Positions 1 to 6,193 of a stretch of 11,541 bases of DNA are shown piece by piece (the stretch's first letter is position 1; every line of letters starts with the position of its first letter). This stretch comes from Lachnospiraceae bacterium (GTDB lineage Bacteria > Bacillota_A > Clostridia > Lachnospirales > Lachnospiraceae). Made by a program: the position numbers and the translations under genes. A model generated the notes under the pieces. It was not told the origin of the DNA. It ran no database searches and saw only the letters and a program-made list of their open reading frames with translations. The DNA lies in contig JAFZRD010000142.1 of NCBI GenBank assembly GCA_017620055.1, positions 1 through 11,541 on the forward strand. The letters run 5' to 3'.

Positions 1-1
1 C

Positions 2-742
2 AGGATCCACGAGAAGCCCGATATGGACAAGATCAGGAAACTGGCAACGTTCATCAGAAACTTCGGTTACGGGATCAAGGTGAAGGGCGATGAGGTGCAC
101 CCGAAGGAGCTTCAGAAGCTTCTTGCCGGGATAGAGGATACGCCGGAGGAATCGCTCATAAGCCGCCTGACGCTCCGGTCTATGCAGCGTGCCAAGTATT
201 CGCCGTGCTGTGAGGGCCACTTCGGCCTGGCGCTCAAGTATTACTGCCATTTCACGTCACCGATACGACGCTATCCGGACCTGCAGATCCACCGCATAAT
301 CAAGGAGTACCTGCGCGGGGACTTAAATGATGAGCGTATGGAGCATTACAGGAAGATTCTCAGTGATGTGTGCAGCGAGTCGAGCAGACAGGAGCGTGTT
401 GCCGATGATGTCGAGCGAGAGGTTGATAAGCTCAAGAAGGCCGAATTCATGCAGGATCACATCGGTGATGTGTATGAAGGCGTGATCAGCGGTGTCACTA
501 ACTGGGGCATATATGTTGAACTTCCGAACACGGTCGAAGGACTGGTGCATGTATCGAAGATAGAAGGCGACTATTTCACATACAACGAGGATACGTACGA
601 ACTCGTCGGCAGCTCAACCGGCCGCCGTTACGCCCTCGGCACGAAGATACGTGTTGTCTGCAATATGGTCGACCTTGCCACCCGCGCGGTGGACTTCATC
701 CTTGCGGACGATGTCAGCGCACTTGACACGGATATATATTAG
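2..742 (+). CDS. rnr: Ribonuclease R, C-terminal part (5' end outside window)
   Basis: This is the last 246 codons of a 3'-to-5' exoribonuclease of the RNase II/R family. The reading frame is open back to base 2 (RIHEKPD before the internal Met at 23), so the gene starts upstream of the window and the Met at 23 is not its start. The RNB-domain signature HFTSPIRRYPDLQIHR is encoded near 248-295. A C-terminal S1 RNA-binding domain follows, about 464-715 (GDVYEGVISGVTNWGIYVEL and on). The protein ends ...ALDTDIY soon after S1, without the long lysine-rich tail of some RNase R proteins. RNase R degrades structured RNA and, with SmpB and tmRNA, non-stop mRNAs. The smpB-ssrA pair directly downstream is the classical arrangement and supports RNase R over RNase II. 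The catalytic aspartates lie upstream of the window and cannot be checked. Confidence 0.95.
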   Translation, partial: RIHEKPDMDKIRKLATFIRNFGYGIKVKGDEVHPKELQKLLAGIEDTPEESLISRLTLRSMQRAKYSPCCEGHFGLALKYYCHFTSPIRRYPDLQIHRIIKEYLRGDLNDERMEHYRKILSDVCSESSRQERVADDVEREVDKLKKAEFMQDHIGDVYEGVISGVTNWGIYVELPNTVEGLVHVSKIEGDYFTYNEDTYELVGSSTGRRYALGTKIRVVCNMVDLATRAVDFILADDVSALDTDIY

Positions 743-756
743 CGTCAAAAGGGACG

Positions 757-859
757 ATGAGAATAGGGGACGGTTCCGAATTCTCATTTTCCCGAGGGAT
801 ATTCAAAAGGTTCAGTTGATTCTGAAAAATGAGAATTCGGAACCGTCCCCTATTCTCAT
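757..859. repeat. REP/BIME-like double palindrome (34-bp perfect inverted repeat)
   Basis: Two perfectly complementary 34-nt arms (757-790 and 826-859) flank a 35-nt centre. Each arm is also a smaller stem-loop: ATGAGAAT pairs with ATTCTCAT (757-764 with 780-787, and 829-836 with 852-859) around a loop containing GGGGACGGTTC. The element is therefore two REP-like units in opposite orientation, as in BIMEs. I recall the AGGGGACGGTTC core from dispersed repeats around REP-associated tyrosine transposases (RAYT/IS200-like) in many bacteria; that link is from memory and not tested here. No transposase is present in the window. The element sits just after the rnr stop codon and could also act as a transcript-end hairpin, though it has no clear U-tract. 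Confidence 0.8.
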
Positions 860-867
860 TCATTCCG

Positions 868-876
868 TGATATAAT
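868..876 (+). promoter_or_regulatory. Extended -10 promoter of smpB
   Basis: TGATATAAT (868-876) is a perfect extended -10 element (TGn-TATAAT). No recognisable -35 hexamer sits 17 nt upstream, because that position is inside the right arm of the repeat element; extended -10 promoters often do without one. It would start transcription near 883, about 20 nt before the smpB ATG at 904. This would make smpB independent of rnr readthrough. Confidence 0.55.
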
Positions 877-903
877 TGAAAAAGAAAGAAGCCGATATAA
901 GAT

Positions 904-1374
904 ATGGGTAAAGAGAACAGTGGCATCAAACTGATCGCCAACAACAAAAAAGCATATCACGATTTTTTTATTGAGGAGAAGTACGAGGCCGGCATAGAGC
1001 TGTCGGGCACGGAGATAAAATCCCTCCGCCAGGGTAAATGCTCAATAAAGGAGTCATACATCGGGATCGAGAATCTTGAGGCTTTCATATATGGCATGCA
1101 TATCCCGCCGTATGAGAAAGGCAACATCTTCAACAAGGATCCGCTCCGTACGAGGAAACTGCTCCTTCATAAGCAGGAGACCAGAAAACTTCTCGGGAAG
1201 CTGACGGAAAAAGGATACACGATCGTTCCTTTGCAGGTGTACCTTAAAGGGAGCCTTTGCAAAGTGGAGATAGGACTTGCGAAAGGAAAGAAGCTTTACG
1301 ATAAGCGTGAAGCGATCGCGGCAAGAGATCAGAAGAGGGAGGCTGAGAGAGATTATAAACAAAGAATAAAGTAG
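904..1374 (+). CDS. smpB: SsrA-binding protein SmpB
   Basis: A 156-residue protein, the usual SmpB size. SmpB binds the tRNA-like domain of tmRNA and brings alanyl-tmRNA to ribosomes stalled on mRNAs without a stop codon; its C-terminal tail enters the empty mRNA channel. Visible family motifs are [19 protein letters not shown] (15-33), [11 protein letters not shown] (35-45), the central IPPYEKGN (67-74) and the basic tail starting KGKKLYDKR (127-135), which continues as a lysine/arginine-rich helix to the end. The ATG at 904 is supported by the conserved N-terminal sequence and the extended -10 just upstream. The Shine-Dalgarno is weak (A/G-rich stretch 881-889). The partner RNA ssrA lies 125 bp downstream on the same strand, and the two could be co-transcribed. 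Nothing looks broken. Confidence 0.97.
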   Translation: MGKENSGIKLIANNKKAYHDFFIEEKYEAGIELSGTEIKSLRQGKCSIKESYIGIENLEAFIYGMHIPPYEKGNIFNKDPLRTRKLLLHKQETRKLLGKLTEKGYTIVPLQVYLKGSLCKVEIGLAKGKKLYDKREAIAARDQKREAERDYKQRIK

Positions 1375-1400
1375 GGAGACATCAGGACTCCGTATTTATT

Positions 1401-1498
1401 GGAGCGTCGCGCATTAGAATCACCTTCGGTGATGAGCGCTCCGCGTGAAGGAAGGGATCTTCCCAATTCACTTCGTGAATAGGGCCCCTCCTTCCTTC
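1401..1498 (+). other. Two stacked hairpin modules in the tmRNA leader
   Basis: The smpB-ssrA gap holds two successive nested hairpins. Module 1: GGAGCG (1401-1406) pairs with CGCTCC (1437-1442), enclosing ATCACC-TTC-GGTGAT (1419-1433). Module 2: GAAGGAAGG (1447-1455) pairs with CCTTCCTTC (1490-1498), enclosing ATTCAC-TTC-GTGAAT (1466-1480) and a small GGGA-TCT-TCCC (1454-1464). Both inner hairpins have 6-bp stems closed on TTC. Neither module is followed by a U-tract, so they do not look like intrinsic terminators. Module 2 ends one base before the predicted mature tmRNA 5' end. I see no convincing promoter between smpB and ssrA. Confidence 0.6.
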
Positions 1499-1499
1499 C

Positions 1500-1845
1500 G
1501 GGCCTGTACCGGTTTCGACGGGGGTCTAGAACTTAGGATAGCCATCCGCGGCCTCATACCGCGTCAACAAATGAGAAACTTAAATTTAAACGCAGACAAT
1601 AGTTACGCGTTCGCAGCCTAAGCGCTGCGTGTCGCCCGCAGGTAGCCTACTGCTTGCGGATACGGCATCAACCAGGTAGGGAACTTCACCTGCAAAGCTT
1701 TGAGCGGGCGGAAGAAACATGAAGCTACCGGCGTTGCCGGTTTGTCATTTGTCTTACATCGCCGGGAATCTTTAACAAATGACTGTGATGGGAGAAGTCT
1801 TAACGGAAGGGCTTTCGGACAGGGGTTCAACTCCCCTCAGGTCCA
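1500..1845 (+). ncRNA. ssrA: Transfer-messenger RNA (tmRNA)
   Basis: This one-piece tmRNA rescues stalled ribosomes and tags the unfinished protein for proteolysis. The tRNA-like ends are visible: the 5' acceptor strand GGGCCTG (1500-1506) pairs with CAGGTCC (1838-1844, one G-U), followed by the discriminator A1845. The T-arm AGGGG-TTCAACT-CCCCT (1821-1837) and the 5' consensus GGTTTCGACGGG (1511-1522) match the family. The next bases are CTC, so CCA is not encoded and must be added by nucleotidyltransferase. The length of about 346 nt is normal. The tag reading frame starts at the GCA at 1592. The gene is directly downstream of smpB and ends in a double hairpin/terminator. It is probably matured by RNase P from a longer leader, since no promoter is seen at the expected distance. 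Confidence 0.95.
1592..1621 (+). other. tmRNA proteolysis-tag reading frame (ADNSYAFAA, stop)
   Basis: Resume codon GCA (1592-1594) follows the A-rich stretch TTTAAAC. The frame encodes A-D-N-S-Y-A-F-A-A and ends at TAA (1619-1621). With the alanine carried by the tmRNA itself, the added tag is AADNSYAFAA. The terminal A-A after a hydrophobic residue is the known recognition end for ClpXP-type proteases. Nine encoded residues is one fewer than the ten of E. coli (ANDENYALAA). Confidence 0.85.
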
Positions 1846-1847
1846 CT

Positions 1848-1868
1848 CACATATACATGATATATGTG
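1848..1868 (+). other. Short hairpin directly after tmRNA 3' end
   Basis: CACATATA (1848-1855) and TATATGTG (1861-1868) form an 8-bp stem around CATGA. It starts two bases past the predicted discriminator base, so it is placed to define or protect the 3' trailer before processing. It has no U-tract. Confidence 0.5.
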
Positions 1869-1872
1869 CTGA

Positions 1873-1903
1873 AAAAGAGTATAGCTGAACGCTATACTCT
1901 TTT
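1873..1903 (+). terminator. Rho-independent terminator of ssrA
   Basis: A 13-bp perfect stem (AAAAGAGTATAGC 1873-1885 with GCTATACTCTTTT 1891-1903) closes on a 5-nt loop TGAAC. The A-tract on the 5' side and T-tract on the 3' side make it potentially usable in both directions. It separates the trans-translation block from the hipBA promoter 13 bp further on. Confidence 0.85.
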
Positions 1904-1915
1904 CGTCTCTTATTA

Positions 1916-1944
1916 TTGACCTTAACAAATAAACCGTTTATAAT
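1916..1944 (+). promoter_or_regulatory. hipBA promoter (TTGACC-17-TATAAT) with palindromic operator candidate
   Basis: -35 TTGACC (1916-1921), a 17-nt spacer and a perfect -10 TATAAT (1939-1944) form a near-consensus sigma-A promoter. In-frame TTG at 1916 is therefore the -35 box and not a start codon. A 13-bp palindrome ATAAAC-C-GTTTAT (1929-1941) lies in the spacer and overlaps the first half of the -10, a typical place for an autorepressor site. HipB-family proteins are known to repress their own operon, so this is the best candidate HipB operator. Its sequence is unlike the E. coli HipB site. Predicted transcription start is about 1950-1952. Confidence 0.75.
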
Positions 1945-1951
1945 AATATAC

Positions 1952-2311
1952 ATGAAAAAGAAATCTGATAATTTAGATAGAGTGAATGCTCCTGTAAACG
2001 GCTCTAAACCCAGGAAATCCAACAAGGCAGTTGTCATGCCTAAAACGATCAGGCAACTTGAGACTGTCGGTGAACAGATCCGCCTTGCCAGACTCAGACG
2101 GAAGTATTCAGTAAATCTGATAGCCGAAAGAGCCGGAATCAGTCGCGCAACTCTTTGGAAGGTTGAGAAAGGAGATCCCGGAGTAGCAATAGGCATATAT
2201 GCCAAAGTTCTTGCGGCCATAGGTTTGCCAAACGATATCACGCTACTTGCCAGGGACGATGAACTGGGAAGGATAATACAGGATTCAGAGCTGTTGAATA
2301 AAAGAAAATGA
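1952..2311 (+). CDS. hipB: HipB-like antitoxin / Xre-family repressor
   Basis: A 119-residue helix-turn-helix protein of the HipB type. The HTH_3 domain spans about residues 39-95: VGEQIRLARLRRKYSV, then LIAERAGISRATLWKVEKG as turn and recognition helix, then VAIGIYAKVLAAIGL. The tail ARDDELGRIIQDSEL is characteristic of antitoxins paired with HipA. It should bind operator DNA as a dimer, neutralise HipA and repress the operon. Start is uncertain: ATG at 1952 coincides with the predicted transcription start (a leaderless reading). ATG at 2036 has a fair Shine-Dalgarno (AAGGCAG 2024-2030, 5-nt spacing) and gives the more usual 91 residues. The coordinates are the longest ATG reading the promoter allows; the extra 28 residues are K/N-rich and look unstructured. 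It overlaps hipA by 4 nt (ATGA), implying translational coupling. Confidence 0.88.
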   Translation: MKKKSDNLDRVNAPVNGSKPRKSNKAVVMPKTIRQLETVGEQIRLARLRRKYSVNLIAERAGISRATLWKVEKGDPGVAIGIYAKVLAAIGLPNDITLLARDDELGRIIQDSELLNKRK

Positions 2312-3537
2312 TCAATTCATTTGAAGTTCATGCCGGATGGTTAAACGATCCGGAACGTATTGGAGTATGTTATATTGAACGGTCAAGAGGAAACGAGGTA
2401 ATATCGTTTTCTTTTGATGAGTCTTGGCTTTCAAGATATCCCGGTTTTATCATGGATCCGGATATATCTGCTGCTCCGGGGAGGCAATATCCGTCGGCTG
2501 ATAAGCCTTGCTTCGGCTTCCTGAGTGATACCGCCCCTGACAGATGGGGACGGAAACTGATGATGCGACGGGAAAGCATCGAAGCCAAAGAACAAAACCG
2601 TCCGCGCAGGACTCTTATGGAAAGTGATTATATTCTTGGGGTAAATGATCCCGGACGTATTGGCGCATTGAGATATTATGATCCTGAGAATGATGTTTAT
2701 ATGTCTGATCGAAGCATTATGGCTGCTCCGCCTATCGAAAAATTAAGGGATCTTGAAAATGCTTCGTTAAAGATGGAAGATAATAATGAAGAAGCAAGAT
2801 GGGTTAAAAACCTTGTGGATCCCGGATCATCTCTTGGCGGTGCCCGACCGAAGGCTAACGTTATAGATGAAAAAGGTAATCTTTGGATCGCTAAATTCCC
2901 TTCGAAGAATGATGAGACAGATATCGGTGCGTGGGAAATGACTGCCCATGAACTTGCTGTTAAATGCGGACTTAAGGTTCCTGAAGCCCGTGTAATGAAA
3001 CTGTCCTCGTACGGAAGTACTTTTTTATCCAAACGGTTTGACAGGAATAAAGATGCGCGAATTCATTTTGCCTCTGCAATGACAATGCTGGGACAGACTG
3101 ATGATTCCGACGATGATATCAGCTATGTGGATATAGCTTCGATCATAGAAGAGATATGCATCCACCCCGAAGAGGACCTTCGCGAATTATGGAACAGAAT
3201 GATTTTTAATATTCTTATATCTAATACGGATGATCATCTGAGAAATCACGGATTTGTATTGCTTGAATCGGGATGGTCGCTGTCCCCGGGGTACGATATT
3301 AATCCGGGTGTTGATAAAGAGGAGTTGGCATTGGCTATTATGAATAGCCATGCAAAGGATACTCATGAAGCCATCGAAGCGGCGCCTTTTTTCAGGCTGA
3401 CAGTTGTTGAAGCAAATGATCGTTTAAAGAAAATGAAAGATATAATTGAGAAGAACTGGAGATATGAAGCTTCACGTTTTGGAATCTCCAGATCAGAACA
3501 GGATCATATGGCGGGAAAAATGGATGTATCAGCATAA
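2308..3537 (+). CDS. hipA: HipA-family serine/threonine kinase toxin
   Basis: A 409-residue HipA kinase. Characterised HipA toxins phosphorylate aminoacyl-tRNA synthetases (GltX in E. coli; others in relatives), causing growth arrest and persistence; the target here cannot be told from sequence. The N-terminal subdomain covers about 1-140, with the family motif CFGFLSDTAPDRWGRKL (68-84). Kinase core: loop SLGGARPKANV (175-185), where S175 aligns with the E. coli autophosphorylation site S150; ATP-binding lysine in IAKFPS (K196); catalytic NTDDHLRN (306-313, D308 matching E. coli D309); metal-binding D330 in SPGYDIN. All key residues are present, so it should be active. Its start overlaps the hipB stop (ATGA), with no strong Shine-Dalgarno. 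By eye it is more AT-rich than rnr or the right-hand genes, consistent with transfer. Confidence 0.93.
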   Translation: MINSFEVHAGWLNDPERIGVCYIERSRGNEVISFSFDESWLSRYPGFIMDPDISAAPGRQYPSADKPCFGFLSDTAPDRWGRKLMMRRESIEAKEQNRPRRTLMESDYILGVNDPGRIGALRYYDPENDVYMSDRSIMAAPPIEKLRDLENASLKMEDNNEEARWVKNLVDPGSSLGGARPKANVIDEKGNLWIAKFPSKNDETDIGAWEMTAHELAVKCGLKVPEARVMKLSSYGSTFLSKRFDRNKDARIHFASAMTMLGQTDDSDDDISYVDIASIIEEICIHPEEDLRELWNRMIFNILISNTDDHLRNHGFVLLESGWSLSPGYDINPGVDKEELALAIMNSHAKDTHEAIEAAPFFRLTVVEANDRLKKMKDIIEKNWRYEASRFGISRSEQDHMAGKMDVSA

Positions 3538-3549
3538 ACGAAGTGTGAT

Positions 3550-3555
3550 AAGGAG
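3550..3555 (+). promoter_or_regulatory. Ribosome binding site fixing the histidine kinase start
   Basis: AAGGAG ends 4 nt before the ATG at 3560. The frame is open further upstream to an ATG at 3446 inside hipA, but that start has no such site. It would also add 38 residues translated from hipA sequence in another frame. The start at 3560 is therefore preferred. Confidence 0.8.
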
Positions 3556-3559
3556 TAAT

Positions 3560-6184
3560 ATGAAAGAAAAAAACTCAAAAAACAAGATCATTTCCGAGGA
3601 ATCCCGGGTTTCTTTCTGGGATTTGTTCAGAGTATACGGATTCAAAAGATTTCTGATATTCCCCGTTATTGCGCTTGTGTTTATAGCGATAATAATCGTC
3701 TATCATTCACTTCTTATGACATATGCAAGACGAAATATCCGTGAGAACGGAGAACACAACGCGAGACGCTCTTCGACAGAGATAGAAATGTATCTCACGT
3801 CCGGGAGGGATACACTCGAAGAGGCTGCCTATACCCTTGACAGGATGATAATCGAGGGTGCGCCCGAGGGAGAGGATCTTAATTATCTTACCCGGGAGAC
3901 AGAGATACTTGAGAGCACAACGTTTATAGATACGACAGGTCTGTATGCATTCATGCACGGGGTGTATCATGACGGCTCGGGCTGGGACCCGGGGCCCGAC
4001 TTCGATGCTTCGGACCGCCCGTGGTACACTGAAGCGATAGCCGGAAACGGAGAGATCGTTCTTGTTAATCCGTATCTTGATATGTACTCCGGCAAGATGG
4101 TAATGACGATTGCAAAGAGCCTGACTGACGGAGAGAGCGTTGTTGCTCTCGATGTTATGCTGGGAAAGATACAGGAGATCATTGAAGCCCATTCGAAAGA
4201 GTACGGCAACTCGATCAATATGGTGATCAGCGGCAACGGGATGGTGGTAGCGCATACCGACATTTCAGAGATAGGGAAAAATTACCTTGAGGAATCCGAT
4301 TCACCGGGCGCTGAGGCATATAAAATAGCCCTCAGGGACGTTTCGGATGGAGGGTTTGATTTCGATTACGGAGACACCAGTTATACGGCAAGTGTCGTAC
4401 AGATCAGTAACGGCTGGGTTGATATCTCGATCGCCGATTCGGAGACGGTATACACACCGGCAAAGAGGATGGTGCTGTTCAGCGTTCTGACGATACTGAT
4501 CACACTGGTCGTATTTACTCTCATAATGTTTTATACCGGCAAGAAAGATCTTAAAACAAAACGCCTGGAGTCGCTTCTGAAATCATCAGCCGATATTTAC
4601 ATGTCGCTTTGTGAATTCGATCTGCAGAACAATACCGTTACCGAAGTCAAGAATGTCAATCCCGCCATATCGAATGCTGTCAAAATGGTCGATCACAATG
4701 CCAATGAAGTGTTCAAAAATGTCATGAGCATGCTTCCGGACAGTCCGACGAAGAAGATGGCGGTTGATTTCACTGATCTTGATACGCTCGACGAGAGAAT
4801 GAAGGATACGGATACGGCTACCATAGAGTACTACAGCTTTGGCGGCAACTGGGTAAGAGCCAGACTGATCGTATCAGAACGTACAGCTGAAGGAAAGGTA
4901 GCACACGTTCTGTGGATGCTTGAGAATATAACGAAGGAAAAAGAAGAGCGAGACAGCCTCATAGATTTATCCGAGCGGGCTGTTGCGGCAAGCGAAGCCA
5001 AATCCGCATTTCTGTCAAATATGTCCCATGAGATCAGGACACCTATAAATGCGATCCTCGGAATGAATGAAATGATCCTTCGGGAATCTGATGACGATAC
5101 TATCCGGGGTTATTCAAATACGATCAAAAGTGCGGGTAACTCGCTGCTTGGTCTGATCAACGATATTCTTGATTTTTCCAAGATCGAATCGGGTAAAATG
5201 GAACTCGTTCCCGCAGAATATGATACTGTGACAATGCTCAATGACCTGATCAACATTATCCGGGTCAGGATGGATGAAAAGGGTCTTGAATTCAGGATTG
5301 ACATTGATCCTGAACTTCCGAAGGGACTGTTTGGTGATGAGGGCAGACTCAAACAGATACTCACGAATATACTTACCAATGCGGTAAAGTATACGGAAAA
5401 AGGAAGTGTTACTTTCAAGGTTACACTCGACAAGGTTGCTTCCGACGATAAAAGGGCAATGATCGCATTCTCCGTGAAGGATACGGGTATCGGAATACGC
5501 AAGGAAGATATGGGTAAACTGTTTACCGAGTTCGAGCGTATTGATGTCAAGAAAAACCGCAAGATAGAGGGGACCGGCCTTGGCATGGCCATATCAAAGA
5601 ACCTTCTTGAAATGATGGGATCGCATCTTCATGTTGCGAGTGAATACGGCAAGGGATCGGAATTCTCCTTCGCGGTGAGCCAGGAGATCATAAACGGTAA
5701 GCCGATCGGCGATTTCAAGAATGAATCGGATTCACTTGCGGGAAAACAGCAATACTATGTTCCGCAGTTTAACGCACCCGATGCACGTGTTCTCATGATC
5801 GATGACGTGAGGATCAATCTTGTTGTGTTCAAAGGACTCCTTAAAAAAACCGGGATAAAGATAGATACGGCCGGAAGTGCTAAAAACGGTATAGAACTGA
5901 CCAGGATCAACAAATATGATATTCTTTTCATCGATCATCTTATGCCGGAGATGGATGGAATTGAGACGCTTTCGGTCATAAGGGGAGATGAGAACAATAT
6001 CAATCATGAAACTGTTTCGGTCTGCCTTACGGCGAATGCGATCTCGGGAGCGAGAGAGTTCTACATGGAGAACGGATTTGATGATTATCTCACGAAACCG
6101 ATCAATCCACAGCAGCTTGAGAAGATGATATTCAAGTATCTCCCGGAGACTCTTATAAAGAAAGATCATCCGGAAGGATCATGA
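3560..6184 (+). CDS. Membrane hybrid histidine kinase (dCACHE, HisKA, HATPase, REC)
   Basis: 874 residues. A short basic N-terminus is followed by TM1 (about 31-53) and an extracellular double-CACHE-like sensor (about 55-303) carrying the family motif DASDRPWYTEAI (149-160). TM2 is about 304-325, then a PAS-like cytoplasmic segment (about 335-460) and a short coiled coil. HisKA has phospho-acceptor H490 in NMSHEIRTP. The HATPase domain has the N-box (N607), G1 DTGIGI (641-646) and G2 GTGLGM (671-676). The C-terminal receiver has acidic pair D748/D749, phospho-acceptor D792 in FIDHLMPEMDG, T824 and K846. All phosphorelay residues are intact. There is no Hpt domain or partner regulator in the window, so the relay must continue elsewhere. 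CACHE sensors bind small extracellular molecules; the ligand is unknown. The gene begins 22 nt after hipA without a visible promoter, so readthrough from hipBA is likely. It converges on the next gene with 9 bp between stop codons. Confidence 0.93.
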   Translation: MKEKNSKNKIISEESRVSFWDLFRVYGFKRFLIFPVIALVFIAIIIVYHSLLMTYARRNIRENGEHNARRSSTEIEMYLTSGRDTLEEAAYTLDRMIIEGAPEGEDLNYLTRETEILESTTFIDTTGLYAFMHGVYHDGSGWDPGPDFDASDRPWYTEAIAGNGEIVLVNPYLDMYSGKMVMTIAKSLTDGESVVALDVMLGKIQEIIEAHSKEYGNSINMVISGNGMVVAHTDISEIGKNYLEESDSPGAEAYKIALRDVSDGGFDFDYGDTSYTASVVQISNGWVDISIADSETVYTPAKRMVLFSVLTILITLVVFTLIMFYTGKKDLKTKRLESLLKSSADIYMSLCEFDLQNNTVTEVKNVNPAISNAVKMVDHNANEVFKNVMSMLPDSPTKKMAVDFTDLDTLDERMKDTDTATIEYYSFGGNWVRARLIVSERTAEGKVAHVLWMLENITKEKEERDSLIDLSERAVAASEAKSAFLSNMSHEIRTPINAILGMNEMILRESDDDTIRGYSNTIKSAGNSLLGLINDILDFSKIESGKMELVPAEYDTVTMLNDLINIIRVRMDEKGLEFRIDIDPELPKGLFGDEGRLKQILTNILTNAVKYTEKGSVTFKVTLDKVASDDKRAMIAFSVKDTGIGIRKEDMGKLFTEFERIDVKKNRKIEGTGLGMAISKNLLEMMGSHLHVASEYGKGSEFSFAVSQEIINGKPIGDFKNESDSLAGKQQYYVPQFNAPDARVLMIDDVRINLVVFKGLLKKTGIKIDTAGSAKNGIELTRINKYDILFIDHLMPEMDGIETLSVIRGDENNINHETVSVCLTANAISGAREFYMENGFDDYLTKPINPQQLEKMIFKYLPETLIKKDHPEGS

Positions 6185-6193
6185 TCTGACGGC

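Noticed and set aside
714..947. Small open frames running through the REP-like repeat
   Set aside because: They derive their residues (NRGRFRILIF) from the palindrome itself in both directions, a known source of spurious peptides.
1820..1850. Attachment-site duplication of the tmRNA 3' end marking a genomic island
   Set aside because: I found no second copy of the CTCAGGTCCA segment downstream in the window and no integrase gene.
1916..1951. TTG at 1916 as the start of the hipB-like gene
   Set aside because: Those bases are the -35 box of a near-consensus promoter whose transcript begins about 35 nt later, so this codon is not in the mRNA.
3446..3559. ATG at 3446 as the histidine kinase start
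   Set aside because: It lies inside hipA with no ribosome binding site. The ATG at 3560 has AAGGAG at good spacing and is followed by a normal short basic N-terminus and TM1.
3707..4255. Minus-strand open frame of 182 codons opposite the CACHE domain
   Set aside because: Shadow of the kinase gene; its cysteine/histidine-rich composition matches no family I recognise.
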